Position numbers and translations under genes: made by a program
Notes under the pieces: generated by a model
What the model was told of the DNA's origin: nothing
The model's database searches: none
Seen by the model: only the letters and a program-made list of their open reading frames with translations
Source of the DNA: Robiginitomaculum_A sp036478535
GTDB taxonomy: Bacteria; Pseudomonadota; Alphaproteobacteria; Caulobacterales; Maricaulaceae
Direction of reading: 5' to 3'
Assembly (NCBI GenBank): GCA_965224735.1
Contig: OZ245059.1
Span: forward strand, 2,294,001-2,358,000
DNA: 64,000 nucleotides
In this document: positions 8,653-17,676 of the stretch, one piece after another
Position numbering within the stretch: position 1 is the stretch's first letter
Layout of the letters: each line of letters opens with the position of its first letter

Positions 8653-9063
8653 TTACACGCCGTTGGGAATTATTTCTATTTTTGACGTATACCCACCTTC
8701 ATCAAATGTATCCTTAAGTTCGACCATAAGACCGTGACTAGCGGCTTCATTAATCTTCAAAATAATACTCGCACCAGGCTTATCCGTTAGCAGTTTTTCA
8801 ACGCGAAGCGGCACGGCGTCACAAAACACAGGCCCGCCATCAACGCTACACCGATCATTATTATCAACATAAACAGCGATTGCCCTTTTCGCATTGTCAT
8901 CAGGTGGATTATCATTGGGTGGAGGCTGAGTCATATCAATGCCCTGCTCCGTAATGAATTTAGCAGTCACAATAAAGAAAATTAGCATGATAAAAACAAT
9001 ATCAAGCATTGGCGTCATATCAACTTCCGAATCATCACTTACGCGGCGTGCCCGTCTTCTCAT
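8653..9063 (-). CDS. exbD: Biopolymer transporter ExbD (first copy)
   Basis: The product has 136 residues with the ExbD signature VDMTPMLDIVFIMLIFFIVT at residues 14-33, including the membrane Asp, followed by a periplasmic domain with a Cys pair (RCSVDGGPVFC). The start overlaps the end of the small exbB by four bases. It differs clearly from the second ExbD, so the pair may act as a heteromer or serve different partners. Confidence 0.93.
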   Translation of the reverse strand: MRRRARRVSDDSEVDMTPMLDIVFIMLIFFIVTAKFITEQGIDMTQPPPNDNPPDDNAKRAIAVYVDNNDRCSVDGGPVFCDAVPLRVEKLLTDKPGASIILKINEAASHGLMVELKDTFDEGGYTSKIEIIPNGV

Positions 9064-9602
9064 TGTCTTTCTCCCAATTCAAGCGAGTCGGCAAAGCGTG
9101 CTGTCTCATGATTGGCCCGGCGTTCTAGTTGAGCCGAGAAATATAAACCTGACAAAGCCGCAACCATACCAGCCATGGTTGGAATCGTCGCTTGGAAAAT
9201 TCCGCCAGCCATAAGGCGCGCATTGGACGATCCAGTTAAAGCCATAACATCAAACACATTGATCATCCCGACAACGGTACCCAAAAGTCCCAGCAAAGGC
9301 GCGACAGAAACAAGCGTTTTAATGATGGATACGTTTTGCGACGTCCGCCCTTTTAACTCAGAAATCAATTCATCACGAATAGCCCGAGAACGCCAGGAAC
9401 GTTTATCTGGACGCTCTCTCCATTCATTTTGCAAACGCTTCTTAAGGGCGCCATGCGCCATGCTATAATAAGAATAACGTTCCGTAATAAAGCACCACAT
9501 AATGAAAGTCGCAAACATGATGACCAAGAGCACCCAACCGCCCCAGCCCAAGAGCTCTATAAGCCCTTCAAAGGCGATTTTGGGGTTCAACCAACTCGGC
9601 AT
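9060..9602 (-). CDS. exbB: MotA/TolQ/ExbB proton channel protein (short form)
   Basis: I choose the ATG at 9602 (MPSWLNPK...), preceded by AAGG at a usable distance, over an upstream extension. The 180-residue product has three membrane helices. The conserved ExbB core is VAPLLGLLGTVVGMINVF, followed by AGGIFQATIPTMAGMVAAL. It pairs with ExbD to form the proton-driven motor for TonB. It overlaps exbD at its 3' end. The larger ExbB-like protein encoded just upstream is its TtpC-like partner. Confidence 0.9.
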   Translation of the reverse strand: MPSWLNPKIAFEGLIELLGWGGWVLLVIMFATFIMWCFITERYSYYSMAHGALKKRLQNEWRERPDKRSWRSRAIRDELISELKGRTSQNVSIIKTLVSVAPLLGLLGTVVGMINVFDVMALTGSSNARLMAGGIFQATIPTMAGMVAALSGLYFSAQLERRANHETARFADSLELGERQ

Positions 9603-9694
9603 AACCAAACCTTTTTTTCTAAAGCTCTCTTGGCAGAGAGCAATTACCAACCAAATTTATGTGCGGGCCTGACAATAGAGACCCGCCAGTAAAT

Positions 9695-11098
9695 TTAACC
9701 GCGGCGGTTCTCTACGTGACGCGCTACGATGCCAGCCGATTGTTCTTCCAGCGTACTTTGAATACCACGCGCAAGCGAAGAACAAAAACTATGCAAGATG
9801 AGAAGCGGAATAGCAGCAATCAAACCAAGCATAGTCGTTACAAGCGCTTTTGAAATACCGCCAGCCATTAATTGTGGATCACCAACACCAAACACCATCA
9901 TTGCCTGGAAGGTTTGGATCATACCAACAACCGTACCAAGAAGACCCAGCAACGGCGCGATACCAGCGCCAAGTTTGATAAAGTTAAGCCCCCATTCGAG
10001 TTTTGGCGACTCGCGCAAGATAGTTTCGTCAAGTTTAAGCTCAATAAGCTCTTCGTCGCGATCCTTAACCCCCTCATAGGTTTGCATAATGCGGCCAAGT
10101 GGGTTTTTACCAGAGGCTTGCGCCCGTTTTTTCTGACTTTTCACAGCCGCAGAAATACCCAAAAGCTGGAATATTTTAAAGATGCCGATTAAGGCGCCAA
10201 TAGCGAACACACCAGCCATAATAATCCAACCAATAATACCACCTTGCAAGAAACGCTCCCATGGCCCAGGCACATCTTCAAGTGCTTTTAAGAGGCTGCC
10301 TTTTGTAGGGTCAACCGGGCCAAATACGACCTGGTCAGGACCTGCGTTTATGACCTTCTTAGCAGCAGAAGCAATCGCTTTTGGCGGTTGCTTAGCAAGA
10401 TATGTCAACGCAATATCGCCTTCTTTAGTTGGCGCTTTGTATTCAAGATATTTGCCTTCTGCCTTTGTGAAAATTGAAAACGGGCCAACGCGAGTAACAG
10501 ATGTCGCCGCCGAGTCAGTTCCTGTATTGGCAACAGGCGCATCAAATGTCGCAACTTGGCGCTGATATTTAATCTCCGAAAGCATTGTTTTCCAAATCGA
10601 ATTAAGCTGGTCTGTACTTGGCAGGGCATCTGACTCTGAAATCTTAGCCAAAACCTCTGTACGTCCAGGATATTGCGAATTGATAATAGAACTCTCCAAA
10701 GTCGCCTTAAATTCACCTGCTTTTTTACGCGCTAAACCAAACACTTCACTAAATTCGCCTTGGCGAGATTTTAGATCATCTTTCATACTTTGAATTTGGC
10801 TCTTATTGGCGTCAAATGTGCTTTGAATTTTACGCGCTTGACGCTCAAGCTTATCAAGCTCTGCTTGTGCTTGAGCCAATTTGGCTCCTTGTGTATCACG
10901 GCGCTTCCTGAACTCAGCCTCACGCGCGGCATTTTCAGACGCTGTTTTTGCAGAATTTGCACGCACTTTTTGCAAAAGATCATTTACAGATGTGATTGAT
11001 TGAGCATTCGCCGAGGCAGACACAATCAACGCAGCACCCATAACACCCGTTAGGGTGATACCAGCAGTTTTAATCATTTTTTTCATTTCAATACTCAT
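9695..11098 (-). CDS. ExbB-like proton channel protein with periplasmic coiled-coil extension (TtpC type)
   Basis: The 467-residue protein starts with a signal peptide (cleavage near ASANAQ). A long helical, coiled-coil-like region follows (about residues 30-130, with runs such as AQAELDKLERQARKIQ). The first helix of the channel domain lies near residue 290, and the MotA/TolQ/ExbB core includes IAPLLGLLGTVVGMIQTF and later AGGISKALVTTMLGLIAAIP. This architecture matches TtpC, the extra component required by Vibrio TonB2 systems. In the operon it sits between two DUF3450 genes and the short exbB. An alternative start at MKKMIK is four codons downstream. Confidence 0.87.
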   Translation of the reverse strand: MSIEMKKMIKTAGITLTGVMGAALIVSASANAQSITSVNDLLQKVRANSAKTASENAAREAEFRKRRDTQGAKLAQAQAELDKLERQARKIQSTFDANKSQIQSMKDDLKSRQGEFSEVFGLARKKAGEFKATLESSIINSQYPGRTEVLAKISESDALPSTDQLNSIWKTMLSEIKYQRQVATFDAPVANTGTDSAATSVTRVGPFSIFTKAEGKYLEYKAPTKEGDIALTYLAKQPPKAIASAAKKVINAGPDQVVFGPVDPTKGSLLKALEDVPGPWERFLQGGIIGWIIMAGVFAIGALIGIFKIFQLLGISAAVKSQKKRAQASGKNPLGRIMQTYEGVKDRDEELIELKLDETILRESPKLEWGLNFIKLGAGIAPLLGLLGTVVGMIQTFQAMMVFGVGDPQLMAGGISKALVTTMLGLIAAIPLLILHSFCSSLARGIQSTLEEQSAGIVARHVENRRG

Positions 11099-11116
11099 TT
11101 TTAAAATTCCCTACCC

Positions 11117-11878
11117 TTATTTCGAGCCATAAACAGGCACCATAACAACATCTGGCGCTGCTTTTTCACCTGCAATTCGCATCGCTTGACGAATAGAAAG
11201 CGCATGACTTTTGTCGATGGGCTTCCAACTACCGTCTCTCATGTCATAAAATGCGATTTCAGAACTATCCATAGTCATATAAACCAAGGCAAGCCGGCCA
11301 TATTGCAAATACCGAACCTTCATACCGCTTTTGGTTGGATGTGCGCCTTCATACGTGTCCAAATTTAGACCATATGTAACTTCGTTTTTATAAGCACTAA
11401 GTACCTGACGATATTGCTCCGCTGGCGAAACATCTGGATTGGCCAATGCGGCTTTTAGGCGCTCTATTCGAGCCAAACGCCGCTCAAGCTGGAATGGCAT
11501 ATCAGCCTTAATCGAATCCTCAATCGCAATCGTCATACGCAACATCATTGGAATCATATCCCGTTTTGTTTGCTCAACATTAGAAAGTTGTGTTTTAACA
11601 GATTTCAAAATTTGCTGTTGGGACTTTAGATAAACATCTTGTTTATCCACAAATAAACGTGTGCTATCAATTTGCTGCAACACCGCATGATACTTACGAA
11701 GCATGCTCTCAGCTTCATCATCCGCCTTTTCTATACGTTGCTGCGATGCAGCACTTGCTGCTGTTGAGCCCTTCGCCACTCTCATAACACTGTCAAGCTG
11801 CGCATGCGCAGGACTAGCAAACACTGCCACAGCAGTGCCAACCAGTAAACAGTATTTGGCTATTGAAATATTCGACAT
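11117..11878 (-). CDS. DUF3450 periplasmic coiled-coil protein
   Basis: I place the start at the ATG at 11878 because GGAAGG lies just upstream; a longer frame adds eight residues. The 253-residue product has a signal peptide ending near ASPAHAQ. A heptad-rich helical region (about residues 25-110) precedes a small C-terminal domain with LVYMTMDSSEIAFYDMRDGSW. This fits DUF3450, a family that habitually precedes ExbB/TtpC genes and is thought to work with them in the periplasm. It is a diverged paralog of the next gene upstream (11991-12770). Confidence 0.82.
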   Translation of the reverse strand: MSNISIAKYCLLVGTAVAVFASPAHAQLDSVMRVAKGSTAASAASQQRIEKADDEAESMLRKYHAVLQQIDSTRLFVDKQDVYLKSQQQILKSVKTQLSNVEQTKRDMIPMMLRMTIAIEDSIKADMPFQLERRLARIERLKAALANPDVSPAEQYRQVLSAYKNEVTYGLNLDTYEGAHPTKSGMKVRYLQYGRLALVYMTMDSSEIAFYDMRDGSWKPIDKSHALSIRQAMRIAGEKAAPDVVMVPVYGSK

Positions 11879-11990
11879 GTCTTCCTTCCGATTTACTTCC
11901 AACTTTTGAGCCCTACAGACAACCCGCAGCGCAGTTATTTTGACAGTTCCCTGTCAGTCAGGCTACAACAGCCCTAATTCTTCCAATGGT

Positions 11991-12770
11991 CTAAGGCATT
12001 GGCGAAACAGGCGCAAACACAACACGCGGCGCGATTTCGCCCCGAGCTGCCTGTATTGCCTGACGAACAACAAGGGACTTACCGCTTGGGAGTTTCACCC
12101 ATTCTTTCTTTTTCAAGTCATATTGCAAAGCATCAGTACCATCTTGGTTTTGATAAATGAACGACATGCGCCCGAACCGAAGATAATACCCATCAAAAAG
12201 CATTATACGGTCGCCAGATTTCGTCATTATAAGCTCGCCAGTTTCAGTCTTCAAGAACCGATCATCCCCGACACGGTTTGTTGGGTGCACTGGATGATCT
12301 GCAGCATAGACCTCTACGCTATTGCCGTAATTTACTTCAATCGTATAGGCGCTTAAAACCTTGCGATATTTATTTGCAATAGAGCCGTCCTTATCCCCAA
12401 CAGTGTCCTTCAGGGATTGCAATCTGCTCATACGTTCTTCAAGTTTAAAGGGATAGTCACCATTAATCTGCGTATCAAGCCCAACAGTCATCTTACTCAG
12501 CATAGGGTCAACACTAGCCTTGACGGCATCAAGCCCAACCATTTGTTTTTTCAACCCCTTTAGGGTCTCATCTTGCTTAAAAACATATAATTCTTGGTGA
12601 GCAATGTTGAGCTTTGCGTTCGAAATTTGCGTAAGAAGCGAATGATATTGTGTCTCATTAGAACTTGAAGATTGCGCATAGGCCATTTGCACATGAGCCA
12701 TTGGAGACAAAACGGCGCAAGCCACACCGCTCACCAGTGCAACACGTACACGCGAAGGAAAATTCACCAC
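11991..12770 (-). CDS. DUF3450 periplasmic protein (paralog), first gene of the TonB operon
   Basis: The start is a GTG at 12770 with GGGAG six bases upstream. The 259-residue product has a signal peptide (cleavage near MAYAQS), a helical middle and a C-terminal domain with LRFGRMSFIYQNQDGTDALQYD. This corresponds to LQYGRLALVYMTMDSSEIAFYD in the neighbour, so the two arose by duplication. It contains an extra stretch (about residues 165-195, KTETGELIMTKSGDRIMLF) absent from the paralog. It heads the eight-gene operon DUF3450-DUF3450-ttpC-exbB-exbD-exbD-tonB-TPR. Confidence 0.8.
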   Translation of the reverse strand: MVNFPSRVRVALVSGVACAVLSPMAHVQMAYAQSSSSNETQYHSLLTQISNAKLNIAHQELYVFKQDETLKGLKKQMVGLDAVKASVDPMLSKMTVGLDTQINGDYPFKLEERMSRLQSLKDTVGDKDGSIANKYRKVLSAYTIEVNYGNSVEVYAADHPVHPTNRVGDDRFLKTETGELIMTKSGDRIMLFDGYYLRFGRMSFIYQNQDGTDALQYDLKKKEWVKLPSGKSLVVRQAIQAARGEIAPRVVFAPVSPMP

Positions 12771-12967
12771 ACATTACTCCCAAATCTCAAACCAACTTTC
12801 TGGTTCTTTTTTTATAATTCTTACTTAACGCTTACACGGCTAAGAAAAGTTAAGCAATCGCTACAATGTCATTTTTTTATTTTTTTTGTTAATAAAATTG
12901 TTGACAAAACGGTAAAAAACCGCTTAGAGCCTTTAAAACGCACAAAAAAACATAACGTTTTCATGAC

Positions 12968-13013
12968 ATTACATATAAACTCATTTTAAAATTACATATA
13001 AACTTATTTTAAA
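12968..13013. repeat. Two tandem 23-bp units
   Basis: The unit attacatataaact, then one variable base, then attttaaa occurs twice in direct tandem with one mismatch. It ends five bases before the encoded CCA end of the minus-strand tRNA-Gln, so the duplication lies immediately downstream of the tRNA. Confidence 0.85.
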
Positions 13014-13017
13014 ATTT

Positions 13018-13091
13018 TGGTTGGGGCGGCTGGATTCGAACCAACGGTCACGGGATCAAAACCCGATGCCTTACCACTTGGCTACGCCCCA
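13018..13091 (-). tRNA. tRNA-Gln(TTG)
   Basis: The minus strand folds as a complete 74-nt tRNA. The acceptor stem TGGGGCG pairs with CGCCCCA, the discriminator is A and the CCA end is encoded (13018-13020). The anticodon loop TTTTGAT lies between complementary GGG and CCC arms and gives anticodon TTG. The T loop reads GGTTCGAATCC. The sequence closely resembles bacterial glutamine tRNAs. Confidence 0.96.
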
Positions 13092-13164
13092 ATAGAGCTA
13101 GGCCTTAATAAATATTGCAAGACCTAATACGGAGCGCTTCTTATCTTTTCTTTTCTAGGATTGC

Positions 13165-13221
13165 AACGGAATTTTTGAAGGAAAACGGGATTTTTGAGAG
13201 AAAACGGGATTTTTGAGAGAA
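13165..13221. repeat. Three tandem 19-bp units
   Basis: The unit aacgggatttttgagagaa is repeated exactly at 13184-13202 and 13203-13221. A diverged copy, aacggaatttttgaaggaa, lies at 13165-13183. It is noncoding and lies between the tRNA and sppA. Confidence 0.9.
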
Positions 13222-13382
13222 AGGGTAATTCTCTCAACAATCCATAGGTTTCCTACATTTCAACTCCAAACGTGCATAACCTTGAGATAAACACAAAGAA
13301 TGTTCCACAAATAATGTTCATTGTTTTTGTCAAAAAACATGTATAAAGTTACAGAACACTTCACTCATCAACAAGGGTTTCC

Positions 13383-15152
13383 ATGCGTCAATTTTTCATT
13401 TCTATACTTGGATCTGTCATCGGGTTTTTCATAGCCATGGTTTTAATCCTCTTCTTTGTTTTTACTCTGGCGGTTTTTGCAGTAAATTCTGCCAAACCCA
13501 AAAAGACTACTGTAAGCGCTACAACCGTTCTTAGCATGGATCTGCGTAACCCCATGCTTGATCACGGCAATGGAAACTCTTTATTTCGCAACAATACCGC
13601 TTTCTTGGTTCATATAGTGCGCAGCCTTCATGATGCAAAAACAAATACTAAAATTAAAGGCCTCCTCATTCGAGCCAATGGTTGGGCAATGTCACCAGCC
13701 CAATCTGAAGAAATTAGGCTCGCTATAAAAGACTTCCAGTCTAGCGGAAAATTCGTCATTGCTCACGCTCAAGGTTTTGAAGGCCCATCTCTATCTGCCT
13801 ATGCAGCAGTTTCAAGCGCCGACGAGATATGGATGCAAGATACTACTGGATTTTCGCCCGCAGGTTACCGCGCAGAAGTAGAATTCTTGGGCGGAGTATT
13901 TGAAAAATATGATCTTAAAGCAAATTTTATCCAATTCAAAGAGTATAAAAATGCCGTCAACACCTATACCCAAAAGGGTCTCACAAAGCCGCACCGCGAG
14001 GCTATGAGTGAATTACTAACATCTTTGATGGATGATACGGTTGCCAATATTGCCAATGATCGCGGCATTTCAGAAAAATCTATACGGTTTTTTTTACAAA
14101 ATGCCCCACATTCAGCCGAGCAAGCCAAAGAGGCCTCTTATGTGGATAAATTTGGTTATTGGGTCGATGTGAAAGACTATGTAAAGAAAAAAGCAGGGAA
14201 AAACACAAACCTGCTTGATATTGCACGCTATGAAATTAGCCCCCAGAAAGGCCCCGTAATTGCTTTTATCGGCGGACAAGGCATCATTTTACCTGGGAAA
14301 TCATCTCAAGGCGGGCCATTTAGTAATAAAATCACAATGGGCGGCGACACAGTATCAGAAGCATTTGTCAAAGCGTCCAAAAACGACAAGGTTAAGGCTA
14401 TTGTTTTTCGCATCAATTCACCTGGCGGCTCACCTGCCGCATCTGATCAAATTTGGGACAGCGTTAACCGCGCGAAAAAAGCGGGCAAGCCCGTTGTCAT
14501 AAGCATGGGGCAATACGCAGCTTCAGGCGGCTATTACGTTGCGGCAAACGCAGATAAAATCGTTGCTATGCCAACAACGATAACAGGTTCAATCGGCGTT
14601 TATGGCGGCAAGGTCGCCATAGGCGACGCGGCGGCAAATTTTGGTTATAATACTGAGTCCATAACGGTGGGCGGCGAATTTAGCGCAGCATACTCCCCGT
14701 TTGAGCCCTGGAGTCAAGCAAACCGCGCGGCCATGTATGGTGCGCTGGAGGATATTTATGCAGACTTTACGTCCCGCGTTGCCACAGGGCGAAACATACC
14801 CCTTGATGATGTATTAAAAATCGCGAAAGGTCGTGTGTGGACAGGCACGCAGGCCAAAGAAGTCGGCCTAGTTGACGAGCTTGGCGGCTTTATGAAGGCC
14901 GTCGAAATTGCCAAAAAATTGGCGAAAATTGACGAAGATACAAAAGTACAGATTAAAAAATTCCCGCGCCCATTGACCGATATAGAGCAATTACAGAAAA
15001 TGCTAAATGTGTCCGCGCAAAGCGCTCAAGATCTAAAAGCTCTGCGTGTCTTCACATCTTCGCCAGAGTTTGTGGCACTCTTAAAGGCGCGCACTGCGCT
15101 TGAGCCGCAAAGTCAGGAGTCTTTAAAAGCGGCTTTGCCAACTATAGAATAG
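13383..15152 (+). CDS. sppA: Signal peptide peptidase SppA, 67K type
   Basis: The 589-residue protein has an N-terminal membrane anchor (about residues 5-34) and two tandem S49/ClpP-like domains. The catalytic Lys is Lys189 in KEYKNAVN of the first domain. The nucleophile is Ser381 in AASGGYYVAANADKI of the second; the 192-residue spacing is close to that in E. coli SppA. The GSIGVYGG strand and GRVWTGTQAKEVGLVDELGG motifs are also present. It cleaves leftover signal peptides in the membrane. The start is the ATG that follows AAGGG in the leader. It begins an apparent three-gene run with the next two genes. Confidence 0.95.
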   Translation: MRQFFISILGSVIGFFIAMVLILFFVFTLAVFAVNSAKPKKTTVSATTVLSMDLRNPMLDHGNGNSLFRNNTAFLVHIVRSLHDAKTNTKIKGLLIRANGWAMSPAQSEEIRLAIKDFQSSGKFVIAHAQGFEGPSLSAYAAVSSADEIWMQDTTGFSPAGYRAEVEFLGGVFEKYDLKANFIQFKEYKNAVNTYTQKGLTKPHREAMSELLTSLMDDTVANIANDRGISEKSIRFFLQNAPHSAEQAKEASYVDKFGYWVDVKDYVKKKAGKNTNLLDIARYEISPQKGPVIAFIGGQGIILPGKSSQGGPFSNKITMGGDTVSEAFVKASKNDKVKAIVFRINSPGGSPAASDQIWDSVNRAKKAGKPVVISMGQYAASGGYYVAANADKIVAMPTTITGSIGVYGGKVAIGDAAANFGYNTESITVGGEFSAAYSPFEPWSQANRAAMYGALEDIYADFTSRVATGRNIPLDDVLKIAKGRVWTGTQAKEVGLVDELGGFMKAVEIAKKLAKIDEDTKVQIKKFPRPLTDIEQLQKMLNVSAQSAQDLKALRVFTSSPEFVALLKARTALEPQSQESLKAALPTIE

Positions 15153-15178
15153 GCAAAACACACGGAACCACGGAACCA

Positions 15179-15499
15179 ATGAACGGGGCCAATGATATGA
15201 GCGTATGGTGGCGGGGCTTTGAGATTAAGTTTGAGATTAAGAACGGCACCGTTCTCGTAAAAGATACGGGTGCTCAATTAACACTAGACAAAAACCTAAT
15301 CGGTGATGCTTTGCACTGGCTACCATTTTATCTGCGTGAGTCTCTAAGAAGACTTGTTACCCCAAGCCCCGGTTACCCGCTACAGATTGCTTATATTCCC
15401 GCCATACCACGCTCTTGGTATCATAAAGCCGTTACAGCAAAGGCGGCACAAATTGTTTCTGAAGCATTTGTGCATTGGGTGAAGGGAGACGGAAAATGA
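15179..15499 (+). CDS. Hypothetical protein, 106 aa
   Basis: I do not recognise a family. The small soluble protein has a two-copy motif FEIKFEIK near its N-terminus, caused by a tandem 12-bp duplication at 15218-15241. It then has amphipathic stretches (DALHWLPFYLRESLRRL; AAQIVSEAFVHWVKGDGK). It could start at 15179 or at the in-frame ATG at 15197; neither has a strong ribosome-binding site. The stop overlaps the start of the metallo-hydrolase gene as ATGA, so it is probably a real, coupled gene between sppA and that enzyme. Confidence 0.6.
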   Translation: MNGANDMSVWWRGFEIKFEIKNGTVLVKDTGAQLTLDKNLIGDALHWLPFYLRESLRRLVTPSPGYPLQIAYIPAIPRSWYHKAVTAKAAQIVSEAFVHWVKGDGK

Positions 15500-16395
15500 T
15501 CCATATTCCTTTCGTACGAAATATTAAGTTCGAGGTTGGCAAACGACACTCCCTAAGCCCTCTCGTTTCGCGCGTTATGGCAGATAATTCTGGGCCATTT
15601 ACATATACGGGCACTGGCGTTTTTATTATCGGCACAAAAGAACTGGCTATCATAGACCCTGGCCCCATAACGCCAGCGCATAAGAAAGCTTTAAACGCGG
15701 CTTTAAAAGGCAAATCCCTAACCCATATTTTCCTGACCCACCATCATGCAGATCATTCACCCATGGCAACTGTGCTTGCAAAAAAACATGGCTGTCGCAT
15801 TTATGGTCTTAGCCCTAAAGATACGGGTAGTGATCCTGATGCTGTGGAGCTAGAGGCTGGCATTGACAAAAATTTTGCGCCAGACATACAAATCAATCAC
15901 GGTCAAATGTTCCACGGCCCAGAGTGGACACTCGAAGCCTTGCACACCCCTGGACATACATCCAATCATGTCTGCTTTGCCCTGCATCAAGAAAACACCC
16001 TGTTTTCGGGAGACCATATTATGGGTTGGGCGACCAGTGTCGTCATTCCGCCAGATGGAAATATGAGACAGTATTTACGCTCATTGCGCGATATTCAAAA
16101 ATTAAACTTTAGCACAATACGCCCCACGCACGGCGCGGCAATACAAGACGTTGTACCGTTCATAAAAGCTTATATAGACCATAGATTAGCCCGCGAATTA
16201 CAAATTTTAGCAGCGGTGCAAGCTGGGCACTCAAATGTTATGGACATGGTGCATCATATCTATACAGATATCGACAAACGCCTTTATCCAGCCGCAGCTC
16301 TATCAGTCCTCTCCCACCTCATTCATTTGGTGGAACGAGACAAAATAAAGTGCAAAGGAAAATTGACACTAAGCGGAAACTATACGCCCTTATAG
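15496..16395 (+). CDS. MBL-fold metallo-hydrolase, LACTB2-like
   Basis: I choose the ATG at 15496, preceded by GGGAGACGG, over a TTG seven codons upstream. The 299-residue protein has the metallo-beta-lactamase signature HHHADH at residues 82-87, a second metal-binding His in HTPGHTSNHVCF and an Asp in LFSGDHIMGW. The C-terminal region (about 225-290, HHIYTDIDKRLYPAAALSVLSHL) fits the winged-helix domain found in LACTB2-type hydrolases and nucleases. The substrate cannot be told from sequence; both ribonuclease and thioester or lactone hydrolase activities occur in relatives. Confidence 0.82.
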   Translation: MIHIPFVRNIKFEVGKRHSLSPLVSRVMADNSGPFTYTGTGVFIIGTKELAIIDPGPITPAHKKALNAALKGKSLTHIFLTHHHADHSPMATVLAKKHGCRIYGLSPKDTGSDPDAVELEAGIDKNFAPDIQINHGQMFHGPEWTLEALHTPGHTSNHVCFALHQENTLFSGDHIMGWATSVVIPPDGNMRQYLRSLRDIQKLNFSTIRPTHGAAIQDVVPFIKAYIDHRLARELQILAAVQAGHSNVMDMVHHIYTDIDKRLYPAAALSVLSHLIHLVERDKIKCKGKLTLSGNYTPL

Positions 16396-16523
16396 TTTTC
16401 CTTATAGTTTCCTTTATATTTTTAAGGCACTAACCCTCCCAATTACCACCTCAAACTATAACACAAAACGCAAAAATATGTTCAGAAATTCCCTACCTTT
16501 ACAGATAATAACAGCGGCTAAAT

Positions 16524-17207
16524 CTACGGGTATAATCTGCTTTTCGTCCAATCATCAGTTACATCATTTTTGCTAAACAATAAACGCTCATGCAAGCGAA
16601 AAGGACGCTCACGCCAAAACTCTATTTGCAAAGGCTGCACGCGCCAACCACACCATCCAGGAGGCAATGGCACACCCGCCCCTTTAAATTTAGCTTTTAT
16701 CTTATCAAGCGCACGCTCAAACTCTGCACGGTTTTCCATAGGGCTTGATTGCTTAGAAGCCCAAGCGCCTATGCGCGAAGCACGGGCGCGGGTTTTAAAA
16801 TATGCGCTGACCTCTGCCTTGGTTACCCTCTCTACTTCTCCGCGAATACGGACTTGTCTTCGCAAAGATTTCCAATGAAAATTAAGCGCTGCCTTTGCAT
16901 TGCTTGCAAGCTGCACCCCCTTGGCGCTTTTGGCGTGGGAGTAGAAAACGAACCCGCGCCCATCCACGCCTTTTAGCAAAACCATGCGCACATCGGGCAG
17001 GCCAGTTTCATCCACACTCGCTAGTGCCATGGCATTAGCGTCATTAAGTTCTTTCACTCGCGCTTCGGATAGCCAAGAGCTAAACAATTCATAAGGGTTG
17101 CGCGCGTCGAAAATTGGTTTGGCAGTGGCTTTAACACGCCTAGCGTAATCTGCATTCTCACTATAATCTTTTGCGCTTGGGCTATGCGGGATATCAGTTT
17201 TCTTCAT
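16524..17207 (-). CDS. pdxH: Pyridoxamine 5'-phosphate oxidase
   Basis: The 227-residue product oxidises pyridoxine or pyridoxamine 5'-phosphate to pyridoxal 5'-phosphate with FMN. The family blocks are visible: DANAMALASVDETGLPDVRMVLLKGVDGRGFVFYSH in the FMN-binding region, RIGAWASKQSSP, and the C-terminal CGWRVQPLQIEFW and DWTKSRLYP. I use the ATG at 17207; a TTG ten codons upstream is in frame and closer to an AAGGAG, so the start is uncertain. It is divergent from the J-domain gene. Confidence 0.95.
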   Translation of the reverse strand: MKKTDIPHSPSAKDYSENADYARRVKATAKPIFDARNPYELFSSWLSEARVKELNDANAMALASVDETGLPDVRMVLLKGVDGRGFVFYSHAKSAKGVQLASNAKAALNFHWKSLRRQVRIRGEVERVTKAEVSAYFKTRARASRIGAWASKQSSPMENRAEFERALDKIKAKFKGAGVPLPPGWCGWRVQPLQIEFWRERPFRLHERLLFSKNDVTDDWTKSRLYP

Positions 17208-17341
17208 AGACTTATATTTGCTCCTTAATGCAAGCAAAGAAAAGCTGTTTTTATCACATTATTGAACAATTAACTATCTTTGTTAGGACAGTGTTTACCA
17301 TAGGTTTTCTAAAAGGAGTTTATAATTGGGTAAGGAAAATT

Positions 17342-17557
17342 ATGACACGTCACGAAGCCATTATGGCACTCGGCCTTAGCATGAGCGCAAATGAACCAAC
17401 CATATGCAGGGCGTGGCGTAAAAAAGCCAAATTTTACCACCCCGATAGCCCCTATGGCAATATGGCCGCGTTTTTGAAATGCAAACAAGCTTTTGAAACT
17501 CTGGTTCCCCCTGCCCCGCAAACCATGAGGGTACGCGCAGGATCCCGCACATTTTAA
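17342..17557 (+). CDS. Small J-domain-like protein
   Basis: I choose the ATG at 17342 because AAGGAA precedes it by five bases. The 71-residue product has the core of a DnaJ domain: helix II WRKKAKFYHPDS with the HPD tripeptide that stimulates DnaK, followed by a helix III-like segment (AAFLKCKQAFETLV). The first helix is MTRHEAIMALGLSMSANEP. No other DnaJ domain is present, so it would be a single-domain co-chaperone or a J-like remnant. It stands alone between pdxH and aroC. Confidence 0.7.
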   Translation: MTRHEAIMALGLSMSANEPTICRAWRKKAKFYHPDSPYGNMAAFLKCKQAFETLVPPAPQTMRVRAGSRTF

Positions 17558-17676
17558 GCTTGTTTCGTTTCAGAGCAATAAGCACTTGTGATTTAATTAA
17601 GCTCGTTTAGTTTACGGCATGCCAAGAGGGTGGAGGGAGCGCAGGCGAGCGACAGAAAAATATACAGGGAAATATA

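Larger units (their letters stand above)
12771..13382. other. 612-bp intergenic region with tRNA and repeats
   Basis: The gap between the divergent DUF3450 operon and sppA holds a duplicated 23-bp unit, a tRNA-Gln gene on the minus strand, and three tandem 19-bp units. The sequence is AT-rich on both sides of the tRNA and should contain the promoters of the TonB operon, the tRNA and sppA. I see no protein gene here. Confidence 0.7.
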